The notes under the pieces are model-generated. The model saw only the letters and a list, made by a program, of their open reading frames with translations. It did no database searches and was not told where the DNA came from. 64,000 bases of DNA from Nematostella vectensis (taxonomy: Eukaryota > Cnidaria > Anthozoa > Actiniaria > Edwardsiidae): assembly GCF_932526225.1 (NCBI RefSeq), contig NC_064041.1, positions 2,428,699 through 2,492,698 on the forward strand, read 5' to 3'. Shown here piece after piece: positions 1 to 10,928 of this stretch (within the stretch, counting starts at the first letter, position 1; each line of letters starts with the position of its first letter). A program made the translations under genes and the position numbers.

Positions 1-1605
1 CTATATCCACAACCATAATTATGACAAAACCTAGACACGTTAACTCTCTTTCACGTATTTGCATAAATTTTCTATAGTATAAGAACAAGGGGAGAGAAGA
101 GCTGTACTAGGGTAGCTTGGGAACGAGGCTATGGCTGAACCAGTTGCTGAAGCATTGGACATCTTTTCTTTTTCACACGATCTTTTTATATGTTCCTATT
201 GTGTTCTACTTCATGCCGAATTTGAAACATCTATATAGGGTCGTTTAGGAGTTCCAAGGGTCCTTGAGGCAAAAACCTGTTAAGTCCTGGGGGCAAATGT
301 AACCCTGTAGATTAAAATGCTTTTTATGCTCTTCATTTTTAGGAGGGCCTGCAAAAGGTGAGAGTGATGGCAAAGGTTCATGTGCCTGTGGGTAGTAATT
401 ACAGATACAATCTACAACCAGAGCGCATTTTCGAAGATGACAAACACCTGTTGTTTCTTAAACCGTGTGTAGTTATGAATAAAAAGCAACCAAGTATGAT
501 TGAGGTCAACACCCTTGTGTGAGCAAAGTAAGTCGTACATTGTATAGAATTGCAAATATTGAAGGCCCATCTTGGCTCCAGTACACCAGTAGGGTACGGT
601 TGGCCTCATAACGATCATAAGGAAGTTGTTACACTAATGACAGAAACAAATTAATGCAAAAGGCCCGTGATCGTAAACCAAAAGCATAAATACATGAAAT
701 AACCAAGGTACCTCTGATACACCTCCCGACAAAAAAGATTATCCCCACTGAAGGACATGTATACTACTATGATGTACTTAACACAATTTAATGCTGCTTT
801 AACACACACAGAGGGCAAGCCACACGTGAACGCTTTCAGCAGATTATCCAGTTCGATCTTTTCCGTCTTGCACTAATGTGTAAAGTAACGCGTTGCAGGT
901 GCACGGAATTCACCCATCTACGCTAAAAGTAGTTGTCAGCAGGTAATAATGACTACGCTAATTTCTCAATACTCATGGACATGTGGTAGACAACTGCTGA
1001 CGATAAAACCAGATCTCTCTTCAGCAATTATAGAAGGTATCTGCAAAATGTTTAAGGAACCATGCCCCCAAAAGAGGATCACTTTACAGGACATTGGAAT
1101 ATGAAAACTAATTTTGTTTTCCGGCTCAATGCAAATATCATAACTTGTTTAGACGACCCCTTTTTGTATTTACCAAATCTCTAACGTCAGCCATTGTACA
1201 ACATGAAAATATTAAAGAATTATATAAAACGTATTCGGAACTCAGCTGTCTCTAATGGTCCATCAAACATTGTTTATGTCCGTGTAAAGCGCACCCAATG
1301 TCGCTTTAAACTCAGCTAATTCTGTTTCCAATTGACCTGAAATAAAAAGGGAAAATGACATTGGGCGAAAGTAGACCATGCCATATGCGAAGCAAAATTT
1401 TTCTATTCATGTGATATTTCTTGAAATATGGAAGAAGGGGAGGCGTGGAGGTGGTTAGGGCTTTGGGTTCTGGCTTTTTCTTTGAGTGACTAACAGGAGT
1501 AGTTCTTAAAGGCATTTGTATGCCATTGGAACTTAATTTGCACTTTGTTAATTTGATTTCATAAAGAACAATATGAAACTCATAATTCTCTGATGCCGCA
1601 AAACG
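1..1605. other. AT-rich stretch without a recognisable gene
   Basis: I find no convincing exon, RNA gene or repeat here. Short open frames on both strands lack splice signals and resemble no family I know. The 3' exons of the SYCE2-like gene, which is transcribed leftward from 7.15 kb, could lie in or beyond this stretch, but I could not identify them. Confidence 0.4.
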
Positions 1606-1610
1606 CCAAC

Positions 1611-4262
1611 TTCGCTGGGATTCCACTACTTAGAATAGGCTCCAGGGTACTCCCCTTGTCATGCCCCTGTCGGCTGCGTACGCCTTGGGTGATAGTTAAA
1701 TCCTAATCGAGCTCAATTTGAGGTAAAGATTCTGTATATAGTTTGAAAATTAATATTAGAATAGATAACACGTTTGCCTCTTGCTTGAAACCAAGCATTT
1801 CTCGCATAGTGACCACAGCCTCGTATGTAGCGTTCTACGAACCAAGAAAGGCAACGCCTTTAAGTGCCACGAAGTTGTTTTGAGCTCTATATAAGAATAA
1901 AGACTTGATTTATTGCAATCTTTTATCTACATTTAGAAGAAAAATAACACTGATCTGGCGCCATTAACCAGTTTATTAGACATTTAATAAATGTGCTTTT
2001 TGATGAATGTAACATTATCTCGAGTGGGTTCAGTGAGGCGTGAGAACTCGCAAACACGGCAAATCACGAAATGTTACCACCAGCATTTAACCACTTTCCC
2101 AAGGGAGGATTTTGGATATATTATTTTTCAATATCTTTAAAACATTACTATGCAAAAAAAAAAAAAAAAAAAAAAAAAAAAGAAAGAAAAAAGAAAAGGC
2201 ATAATGTTTTTTTTACTTATTTGGCCTGTTTTGGTGCTAGCTTGACCGGGCTAAAAGATAGTGTTACCATCAGTACCCGTGAAAAATCGTTTCGCAATTG
2301 TTCCTTCGATACAACCCAGTTCGGTTTTTTTTTATTGCGTTTAATTAATTTGAGGCCATCAACGTTGTAACTAAATATTCTCCTCATTAAAAATGTGCTA
2401 TTCTATCTATACCGAATACACAATAGTTTTTTGCTTACTGACCGGACATTTATATTGAATATTTCAAATTCATCTTTTATTCTAAAAATAAATAAATAAA
2501 ATTTCTTCTTTTTTGTTTTCAACTTCATTGTACATATAAATGATAATTAAACGTATTTTTTTTACTTTGCTAATCAGTTAACAGAAGCAACTTTAATCAC
2601 TTAATTACAATCAATGATCCTTTTCTTATCAAAAAATCACATTATGCTCTCACGAAATCACGAATACCGTGATTGATGGAATAAGCGCCGTGGAGGTTAT
2701 TATTTTTTTATATCCAAGGCGAGGCGCATTTTTCTAAATTTAGTTTTCGTTACTTCTTTTCTAACGTACAGGCTTCCTCGTTATTGAAGTCCAGGGATTT
2801 CATTGAGTTTCAGAGTAGGAGGTGGAGATTGAGTAGGTAGGGGGTGAAAGTTATTTTATTATTTTAGCTCAAATAAAACTTTAATCTACTTTTTGAAAAA
2901 GTAACCGGCGCTCTGAAAATAGAAGCTGGCGGTTCCGCCGGTCGCCGGGCGTAAATGAAACCCCTGAAGTCTATGATGCAACAAGCTTAGGCGAGCGCTT
3001 ATTCAGGGGAGGCGCTAATTCATATCTTTCCTCTAAGGCAAGGCGCATATTCGAGCAATTTCGGTACCCGATCTATCTCTAAGCAGTACCACATTCTTCA
3101 GCTTCGGTCTATTGGGAACATTCCAGTAGAAGTGTTTACAAGACTCTAAGTAAGAAGTAACCCGATATGGCAAGCTATTTCACTAGTGTCGCAAGTGCAG
3201 AAACAAGCGCAAGCACAAGTGTGAATAAGTGCCTCACTTAACTTCTCAAATTCCGTCGTCATCTTCAAACACGAAAAGGCTTGAGGTCAGAATTTGATTG
3301 GTTATTTGATAAGTTATTACCACCTGACATGAATAACCAGGCACTGCTGTTATATATTTGTGTTTGGTTTTCACTTTGCACAACCAAACAAGAACAAGCG
3401 CAAGAAAACTGATAAAAAAAACTGATATCCACTGCCCTTGCGCTTATTGCTGCGTCGACTGTTTTTTGTACTACAACATCCTTGTGCTTGCGCTTGCAAC
3501 TGCGCTTGCGTCACAACTGAAACTAGAGGCCGGTCAAGTTACACCAAAACAGGCCAAATCGGGAAAAAATACATCAAGCAATCTTTTTCAAATAAAAATG
3601 TCCCAAAGATATTGAAAATTAACATATCTAAAATCCTTCCTGGGAAAAGCGGTTAAATCCTGGTGGTAACATTTCGTGATTTCGCCTGTTCGCAAGTACC
3701 CACGCTTCACTGAACCCACTTAAGATAATGTTGCATTCATTAAAAAGCACATTTAGATGTCCAATAAACTGATAAATAGCACCAGATATGTGTTATTTTT
3801 CTTCCAAATGTAAATCTTAACATAGCAAAAGATGACAATAAATAAAGGCATTATTTCTATATAGAGATTTGGCACTATAGGCGTTAACTTTCTTAGTTCA
3901 TAGAAAGCTATGCTTTCGGGATGCTTTCCCTGCTAACAGATGCCTCTTTTCTCTGTATTTCGCTGGGCCAGAGAAAAAAAGGCCTCTGCTAGCAGGGAAA
4001 GCTATGATGTGGTACTTGTCTCTATGTGTGAAATGCTCGTTTTTTTCAAATGGAAGCATACTAGAGGCAAACGTGTTATCTATTCTACTTATAATCTCAA
4101 ATTATATACAGAACTTACTGCAAATTGAGCTCGAATAGGTGTAACTGTCACACAAGGCGTAGTCAGCAGACATGGGCAAGATCCGGGGTATGACAAGGGG
4201 GGGGGGGGGGGGGGGGGGGGGTTACCCTGGAGCCTAACCTAAGTAGTGAAATCCCAGCAAAC
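1611..4262. mobile_element. Long-terminal-inverted-repeat (foldback-like) element
   Basis: The left arm (about 1611-2160) and right arm (about 3600-4262) are imperfect inverted copies of each other over more than 500 bp. Both outer ends read GCTGGGATTYCACTACTTAG then AGGCTCCAGGGTA towards the centre. Further matching landmarks are CGAGCTCAATTTG, AGAATAGATAACACGTTTGC and ATCACGAAATGTTACCACCA. The roughly 1.4-kb centre holds a poly(A) run near 2154 and no recognisable transposase. The right arm is interrupted by a G22 tract (4199-4220). The structure suggests a non-autonomous foldback or long-TIR DNA transposon; the family is unknown and no target-site duplication is certain. Confidence 0.75.
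4200..4220. repeat. Poly(G) tract
   Basis: An uninterrupted run of more than 20 G sits within the right arm of the long-TIR element, at a position where the left arm has only CTCCCC on the equivalent strand. It is therefore a local expansion after the arms diverged. Confidence 0.9.
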
Positions 4263-4795
4263 AAAGTGTCAGATATATTATTAAGGCATAAGTCGAATGA
4301 TGAAGTGACTTTTCAAGGCGAGGCGAGTAGAGGGTCCAAAAAGTTGTAACGTAAAACCACAAAAGGCGTAAATATTCACATTTATCGGCGATCATCATAG
4401 AGTAATAAGCTAAGGAAAAAAGTGTGAGCTCTCTCTCAAGGAAAAGCAAAGAGGGTAGGTAAGTCCAGAACCAGGCCATTATTTGCATCCCTTAGTCGAA
4501 AGGGGGGTACCGCATCATGGTTTGTATTTTGAAACAAACGCAAAGAGAGGCTCTATTTCAAGTATTTTACTTAGCGTGAGAACGAGCTTGCAAAGGTGAC
4601 ATTTTAAATTATTTTTAAATTCTTGATAAAAAGAACCTTTCTTATTTCGAATATCCATCCGTTGAAGCGACAGGATCTGATTTTGTCCTTCTACAAAAGC
4701 TCGCTAAACAATAGAAACGCTCCATTTTGTTTAATTGGAAATAAGGTTTCAAAACATTGAAAGCAGTTTCTTTCTTATAAAAAAGTTTAGCGTAT

Positions 4796-7147
4796 TTATC
4801 TTTAGCAGCTTACCAATCCTCTCAATGACGGCAAAGAACTCCTGTAACTTCGACTGAATTGTTTGATTGTTTTGCTCGTATGACTGGACAAGGGCTTCTT
4901 CCAGAGCAGTACACGACTTGCTTAATTGCATCTCAAGTGCTTTCTTGAAATCTAGGGAAACAAGGGTACTAACTTATTTTTACTATAAGAATATTTCCTT
5001 AGAGCCAATACGCGAATAAACATAAATAAGGGGTAGGGATGGGTAAATCAGAAACTTGCCGAGGAGCCGAGACCCGCGTTTCAGAATTCTAGCTCGAAAC
5101 TTCTGTCAAATTTCGAAATCCGAGCCCGAGCTTTTTCGAGCTTGTTTTCGGATTGGTGTATGCCATAAATATCAGTTTGAAAAAAAGATAAGTAGAGTTA
5201 TAAAACAATCTTGCTACAGTAGCCTAAAGTTTCTGCAAAGTGCGAAAAGGCTCAAGACTCGAGACTCCAAAAAGAAGGGGAAACCCATAGCATGGTAAGA
5301 TTAGATACCGAGACCGTGTTTAAAAATCCAAGAGCCGAAACCCCTAACATTTTGGAAAAAAAAATAAAACGAGACTTCGAGACTTGTGTAAAAAATGGCG
5401 AGATTCCGAGACTTTGCAAAATCTTTACAATACTTTCAAAATTTCAAGGTACCCATCGCTACCCCTTAATTAAGAAACATAAATACTCCACACAAGTTGT
5501 TCTGTGGTGAAAAGATGCTGGTATCTCCTGAATACTGAAAAAAGTCAGTTAACGGGCGTAGCTTTTTAATTATAGGTCCCTCTCCAGATCAATGGGAAAC
5601 GTTCTTTGGGCGTCGGGGTTGTAAGGGTGGGTGGATGAGTGGGGGCGCATGACCAATAAATGTGTCGCTTGTGGTGTGTGTCCCCCCCCCCCACACACAC
5701 CACAAGCTCACAGGAAAAATAGATCTAATATTGAAAAGTATGATATCTGAAGATCCTTCAAATAAATTACCCGCGTTTTTGTCGTCTACCCCTAGCTATG
5801 TGCTTCACTGATGTCGTTCGTTTGTTGATAACGTTATATAAGGGACCAAATTATTTATTGTAAAATGATGAAACCAAGACTTCTTTCCCATTACATGGAT
5901 AGAGATCTAACAATCGGACATTGAGGAAAGGGAAAAGAAGTAGCATGAAATGTTCCACCAGAAGAGCTAGATCTAGATCTCAGATAAATATAGATAAAGG
6001 CAACAAAAAATTTTTTTGCATTTATGAGGTTCCAAATACTCATTTCACAGTTCCTTTTCACTTGTTATCCCCAGTGATATAGCTGGTATGTTTATTCAAG
6101 GACTCAGGGTTAATCTTCTACTGTAATGCCCGGTTGTCAAAGCAAAGTGGTAATTCAAGCCACCCAGGGAAGTGTATCACAATATTTTGCTTGCATGAGC
6201 AGCGCCTATATGAGGGGGGTTATTTTAGGATGGCATCTCAGGCTCCATTAACACTGGGAATATAGAATGATGGCCCTTCATCCCTATTTGGAACTCATAT
6301 CATTATTCTATTAAGTTCCCCCGGCAAGGGGCATAAATGGGATAAGAATGACATCACTGCAAAACAAGCATAATCTTTCTGGTATCATGTTCACATCCTC
6401 TCAATTATCATGCAAAGATACCTTTTAACAAATCAGAGGTATAATTTAGGCCCATATCAATTTCTTCACCTAATTCAAAGCATACCTGTCAAAATATTTG
6501 TGTCTCTGCTTCGTTTTGTGTTGACACTATCAATGAGCTCCTGGACACCTCTCTGCAGTTCCTCACTGGACAGCAGTTTAGTCTTGGAAACATCAGATAA
6601 GTGAGGCATTTTCAGAGGGATTTCTGGTGGTTGATTATTTTCTCTAGCCTTTTCTTCTGGCTCACTGAAAAACAATGATTTTAAGTAGAAAAAATGTGAG
6701 CTCCTCAAAAATCAAAATTTACAATATACCATAGTCAACAGCCTCGACAGACATTTTCTGAAGTCTTCTTAGCTGGAGCTGTGCATCCGACCCACGACTC
6801 ATTCTAGGTCGGCCCCATTGACATATTTTATGTGTTAGGGTAGGTATTGACATGCCGCTCTTCCCCTCACATAACCGATGAGGTTAGGTGTGAATGCAGT
6901 CCAATGTATTCTGATAGTAGCCTCAGCTATTCTAATCCTGGTATTTCCAGAATTCATTTATCCCCTCAGGCAATTGTCAGCCTTGTCATTTTACTAACCA
7001 TGGGGTAATTGTATCTGCAAGAGAAACATTTTCTTCCTTCTTAGTATCATTATTTTCAGAAGTTACTTCTGAGTTGAGGTTAGTAGATTCACTTGCACTG
7101 TCAATCTCTTTGTTTTGGAGGCCATTTTCTTCTGATTCCCCTTCCAT
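4796..7147 (-). CDS. SYCE2: SYCE2-like synaptonemal complex central element protein (5' part)
   Basis: Three minus-strand exons join in phase: 7147 to about 6995 (start ATG at 7145-7147), 6686 to about 6487, and 4954 to about 4811. Exon 1 encodes an acidic, Ser/Glu-rich leader. Exon 2 carries ELQRGVQELIDSVNTKR and exon 3 begins DFKKALEMQLSKSC and contains QTIQSKLQEFFAVIERIG. The spacing and residues match the coiled-coil core of vertebrate SYCE2 (QELI-N...; IIQEKLQEF). SYCE2 partners TEX12 to build the central-element fibre that helps close synapsis in meiosis. After a donor at ERIG the next exon is not found, so the C-terminal end is missing from this model. The family assignment rests on the two conserved coiled-coil blocks and is good but not absolute. 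Confidence 0.82.
5028..5467. mobile_element. MITE with 18-bp TIRs, in SYCE2 intron 2
   Basis: The ends read AAGGGGTAGGGATGGGTA and, inverted, AAGGGGTAGCGATGGGTA, a single mismatch. AAT flanks both ends and may be a target-site duplication. The interior is rich in CGAGAC/GAGACTC-like motifs and has no coding capacity I trust. It lies between SYCE2 exons 2 and 3. Confidence 0.7.
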
Positions 7148-7732
7148 TTAATAGTGATATCTACATAAATAAACAATTAAGAAGTTATTATTTGTGATTC
7201 CTTAGTGTTGTACTTTTCATCCAAATTACTGTACATAGACAATACTTTTACCATTAAGAGGATAGAAAAAGTGTCTGTCGTCTGTGTTTTCCAAGATAGT
7301 GAAAGGCTCAGGACAGATTCTGGTTCAAAAGTTCTCTGAACCCCTACGCCCTACGTTAACCCCATTCTTCCCCAGGTCCATAGGCTTCAAATGACTAGTG
7401 TATAGGGGCATAGAACATCGCTTGCCTTAGATTTGGGAGGCAATCCTGACAATAATAAACATTGTAAAAAATATCTACTGAAGTATAAATAAGTTAAACT
7501 TATGTAACCCCTTTATCTCTTGAATTCCCGCCCTGAATGAATTTTCTACCTTTGCTTGGTCTTCAATTAAAAGTGGACATATTACTTTATCTTCGAGGAT
7601 AATTTACAGCTCATGTGTCTCGGTTCTCATAGAGCTGTGAGGCTAAAAAGTTTAAACGATACTTTTTTCGCTAAAAAGAAACATGAAACTTCCGGGCACA
7701 AACTCAAGAGCTTTTTTTTTTTCTGGTCGATT

Positions 7733-7748
7733 TTGTCGCGCGCGACAA
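7733..7748. promoter_or_regulatory. Perfect 16-bp CpG palindrome in the divergent SYCE2/SMIM30 promoter
   Basis: TTGTCGCGCGCGACAA is perfectly self-complementary and the most CpG-dense spot in an AT-rich neighbourhood. It lies roughly midway between the two divergent start codons (7147 minus, 8068 plus). Binding by a factor is inference. Confidence 0.45.
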
Positions 7749-7830
7749 TTTAGTTTCCCGCGCTTTCTTCAGAGCACAGGAAGACCATCGCCTTGTTAAA
7801 TAAAAATCAAATTACTGCGGTTTGAAGCAC

Positions 7831-7838
7831 TATAAAAG
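7831..7838 (+). promoter_or_regulatory. Candidate TATA box for the SMIM30-like gene
   Basis: TATAAAAG lies about 230 bp upstream of the SMIM30-like start codon. If used, the leader would contain an ATG-TGA start-stop at 7986 and an overlapping upstream ORF from 8025, so a downstream TATA-less start is an alternative. Confidence 0.35.
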
Positions 7839-8067
7839 TGTATGGTTCTAATTTGGATTTTGATGCACTTTCTCTAAAGCCAAAAATAAACATTCAATAG
7901 TTCGTTCTAAGCAAATTGTTCAGATCATTATTGTCCTATTGTCCTTTTGTTTATTTCCCTAGTGCGGTTTACCTGTGGTCACAAAATGTGACACGTCACA
8001 TTTTACCCAGCGTGCCACAGGGCCATGCGTATCATTCGAAAGTCACATGCGTGTCTCTATCTTCAAA

Positions 8068-8253
8068 ATGGCGACGTTCGTGCAACTTTGGAGTTTCGTG
8101 TTATCCTTAGTCTTTTTAGTCGCCGTTCTTGTTCAACCTGTTTCTGCATTCGACGGAGGGGATGCTACAGCATTAATTATCGGATTGGTTTTAGGATCTA
8201 TGGGTATTTGTGCGTGTCTTGGAGCGTATGCAAGGAAACAACAAGGACTATAA
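8068..8253 (+). CDS. SMIM30: SMIM30-like small integral membrane protein (61 aa)
   Basis: A single-exon micropeptide. Residues about 5-25 form a hydrophobic signal-like segment ending VSAFDGGDA. Residues about 30-50 form a second hydrophobic stretch, followed by CACLGAYARKQQGL. The block GDA-AL--G-VL----GICACLG-YARK is the hallmark of vertebrate SMIM30 (59 aa), a secretory-pathway membrane micropeptide reported in ER/Golgi and signalling roles. I choose the ATG at 8068 because it gives the family length and N-terminal hydrophobic segment. An in-frame extension upstream exists but is not conserved-looking. A 96-codon frame from ATG 8025 overlaps this CDS out of frame and could dampen translation. 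Confidence 0.9.
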   Translation: MATFVQLWSFVLSLVFLVAVLVQPVSAFDGGDATALIIGLVLGSMGICACLGAYARKQQGL

Positions 8254-9876
8254 TAACTTATAAAGTCTATTCGCCGGAAGTGATGATGAGAAACTCAAAT
8301 TCTTGGGTAGAATAGAAAGAGGAATTGTATAAACTTCATTATGTCAAGTAACAAAGAAATGGATGTCTCGGTGTTTGTACGTGATTTTTATCTGGATGTT
8401 ACAAGAAGATGTTTTTCCCACTATCGATAGTGAATGAATAAACTAAAAGTTATCCCAACAAAAACTAACAAGATAAAACAAGATACGACAGAAACAAGAT
8501 GATTCAAAATATCACATTCGTAACATCTAGCCTCCCAAACATGGGTAGTGAATGAGAAGTGGCAATCAAATGATGATAACGGAATTTACGAAACCGGATG
8601 CTAAACGAAGGCTCTGTCATGAATGAAGTGTCATAAAAGATCATCTTTTGTATAAAAATGTCATATTCACATCACAAGAAAATAGCCTTGCATCACATAG
8701 AAACTCTTCAATCGGCTCACCAATGACTGATGTCAAATGCTAGCAGGGAATTCCCCATCTTTTCCACCAGGCTGACCTCAGTGCAGACCAATATTTGGTG
8801 CTTCTTCAAGCTACTTATTGTCCTTACCTGTAATATGCAAGTGTAGGATTACAGCATGATAACCATAAGTATGGACAGTTCTATGCTTTCACACACATCT
8901 GATGCCATCCATTTATCAAGTATAAGTTCTATTTTATATGAACAGCATAATAAAACCAGCAAAAAACAAATGAATTATTCGTGTTCCTCCAAAATTATTT
9001 TCCTGTTGTATTTTTTTCTGTTTCTAAAGTTTGTGCTTGAATGAAATCCAGGCAAATTATGCTGTGTGCTGTAAGAATTTCCACATTTGTTTTGTTCTGA
9101 GTATAAAAATGTAGTCAAAGCTATGTAAACAATTAAGATAATCAACATGAGGTAACAGAAAATCAAAAGTATGTGAATTATATCAGAACTGTCAATAGTT
9201 TGGTTTTTGTGTTGTATAATGCCAGACAGGCCGGCATTAACAAATGATAATGGAAAATGTGGGTCTCTTCAAGGCTAGATTTTTCAAAACCTCCGAATTG
9301 CAAGACTAATGTGTAGTATGCTAATTTTGTGTGATGTGTGCTTCAAACAGTTGCCAAGGACATCAACTTGAGAAATAGGTCAATGTTTACACCAAGACTG
9401 GGAGATTTGATGGCTTTAGTCACAATAACAATAGTTAGTTTAACTTGAGTTAATGCGAGACATCGTCAAGATCAAGTAGACTCTGTAGAGTTCTTTTAGA
9501 GATCTTGTAAAGTTGATGTCCCTTAGACACACATGTACTGCAGCAACAACAACCAACATAATACAATCAGCTTTTAGGGTGGCATAATTACTTTACAGTG
9601 GGGTTTTTATCACACGATTTCTTAGTGAAGTCACTTATCACTCTTGTTATTCATGCCCTTGTTTAATTTTGAATTGTTGTTAGGATGATTTTTTGTAAAT
9701 CCTAGTTGTTGAGTTTGGCAATATAACCATGGTGATTTTAATGCATTTGTTCAAGAATTATAGTTTCATTCACATTTATAGTCCAGAAATAGTCCATTGA
9801 GTGTTTTTCTTTTGTAATAAAGTGCAACTATTTAAGACTGATGAGATTTGTTTCAATAAAGTTGTTTTCTAAAACC
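8254..9876 (+). other. Probable 3' UTR of the SMIM30-like gene
   Basis: The gene-free stretch contains a proximal AATAAA (8437-8442) and two distal ones (9816-9821, 9855-9860), suggesting alternative polyadenylation and a long 3' UTR. I see no exon of another gene. The extent is inferred from the signals alone. Confidence 0.4.
9855..9860 (+). terminator. Distal polyadenylation signal candidate
   Basis: AATAAA preceded 39 bp upstream by a second AATAAA (9816), downstream of the SMIM30-like CDS. A T/G-rich segment follows. Confidence 0.35.
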
Positions 9877-10120
9877 TGTAAAATACTATTCAGTTTATTT
9901 AGTACTAATTCACTCTAATGTCTTTGTTCTCTTTTGTTCTGGCTTGACTATTACATTTTAACAATAACATTTTGTTGCACATAATTTTTGAAACCACTCT
10001 AACAAACCTAAGCAGTAAATAATCCTAGCCTCTTTAGGACCAATTCAACAATTGGTCAAACACTAGGGCAGAAAGAGGGATGCCCTGTGTGTTGCCAGCC
10101 CACCCGCCCGCCTGCCTACT

Positions 10121-10173
10121 CTCCTGTGCAGAGCTTTCTGTGTCGCTAGTTTACAGAAAGCTCTATGCAGGAG
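10121..10173. repeat. Short hairpin with 21-bp arms
   Basis: CTCCTGTGCAGAGCTTTCTG pairs with CAGAAAGCTCTATGCAGGAG across an 11-nt centre. It may be a tiny foldback element or a structured RNA. No flanking duplication was found. Confidence 0.6.
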
Positions 10174-10659
10174 GGTACCTGCCTGCCAGAGGAAATTGAT
10201 TAGTTCGAAATCCCTCCCCCTATTTGGGTGAAAAAAGGTAAAAGTTGTGTCTTCTTTTTTGTATAAAATAACAAACAAATCCCCTCCTTTATTAAATTCT
10301 GGATATAATTTTATACCCTTAAAGATTGGGTGTTCAAGCTCGCTACTTTTAAGGCTAAATACTCTCATTTAGGCAAGGTCAGATTCACAATACAGGGCAG
10401 CCTCTCAAAACTCTAGAGGTTATGCGTACGTGACGTGTGCCAGCGCGTGTGGTACAGTGGTATGCCTTTGAAGGGTAGCTTTGCACTGAGTGGCAAATCC
10501 TCTGATCAACCGTCGTTTGGTGCTAAGAGTATTCCACTGATTATCAGTGTGACGGGTGCCAAGTGTTGGACGGTGACATGGTTGCCATGGTTACAGAGCG
10601 CAGCAATCTCCATTGGGCACCTCTGCCAACTCATCTAGTATTGATGAGTTTAATGGATA

Positions 10660-10687
10660 GTCCCCCCCCCCCCCCCCCCCCCCCCCA
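10660..10687. repeat. Poly(C) tract
   Basis: About two dozen C in a row, about 240 bp upstream of the ANAPC2 start codon. The 9.88-10.93 kb interval around it holds no recognisable gene. Confidence 0.85.
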
Positions 10688-10928
10688 CCTCAGGTGAACC
10701 CCGGGGCTGTCGGGTGAACCCCGTGGGCTTATGTTGTAGGTCTCATAGTCCACAAGCGGAGGAAACTATGGAACTATTTCCGGCTGCACGCAGCCTAGAT
10801 AATTACTGATTGCTTCTGATATGTTTGCAATTTTTCGGACGGCCTGTGGTCAGTATAGCTGCCGCTAAATAAAAGAACTGAGGCGAGCACCAGAACGAGG
10901 TTCGTATAGAAGCGCGAAAAAATAAAAA

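Noticed and set aside
650-880. Minus-strand frame with KTEKIELDNLLKAF as a possible SYCE2 3' exon
   Set aside because: The phase required by SYCE2 exon 3 leads quickly to a stop, and the peptide does not resemble the SYCE2 C-terminus.
10437-10640. tRNA-like word (GTGGTACAGTGGTATGC) resembling an A box
   Set aside because: No matching B box at the right distance and no cloverleaf pairing.
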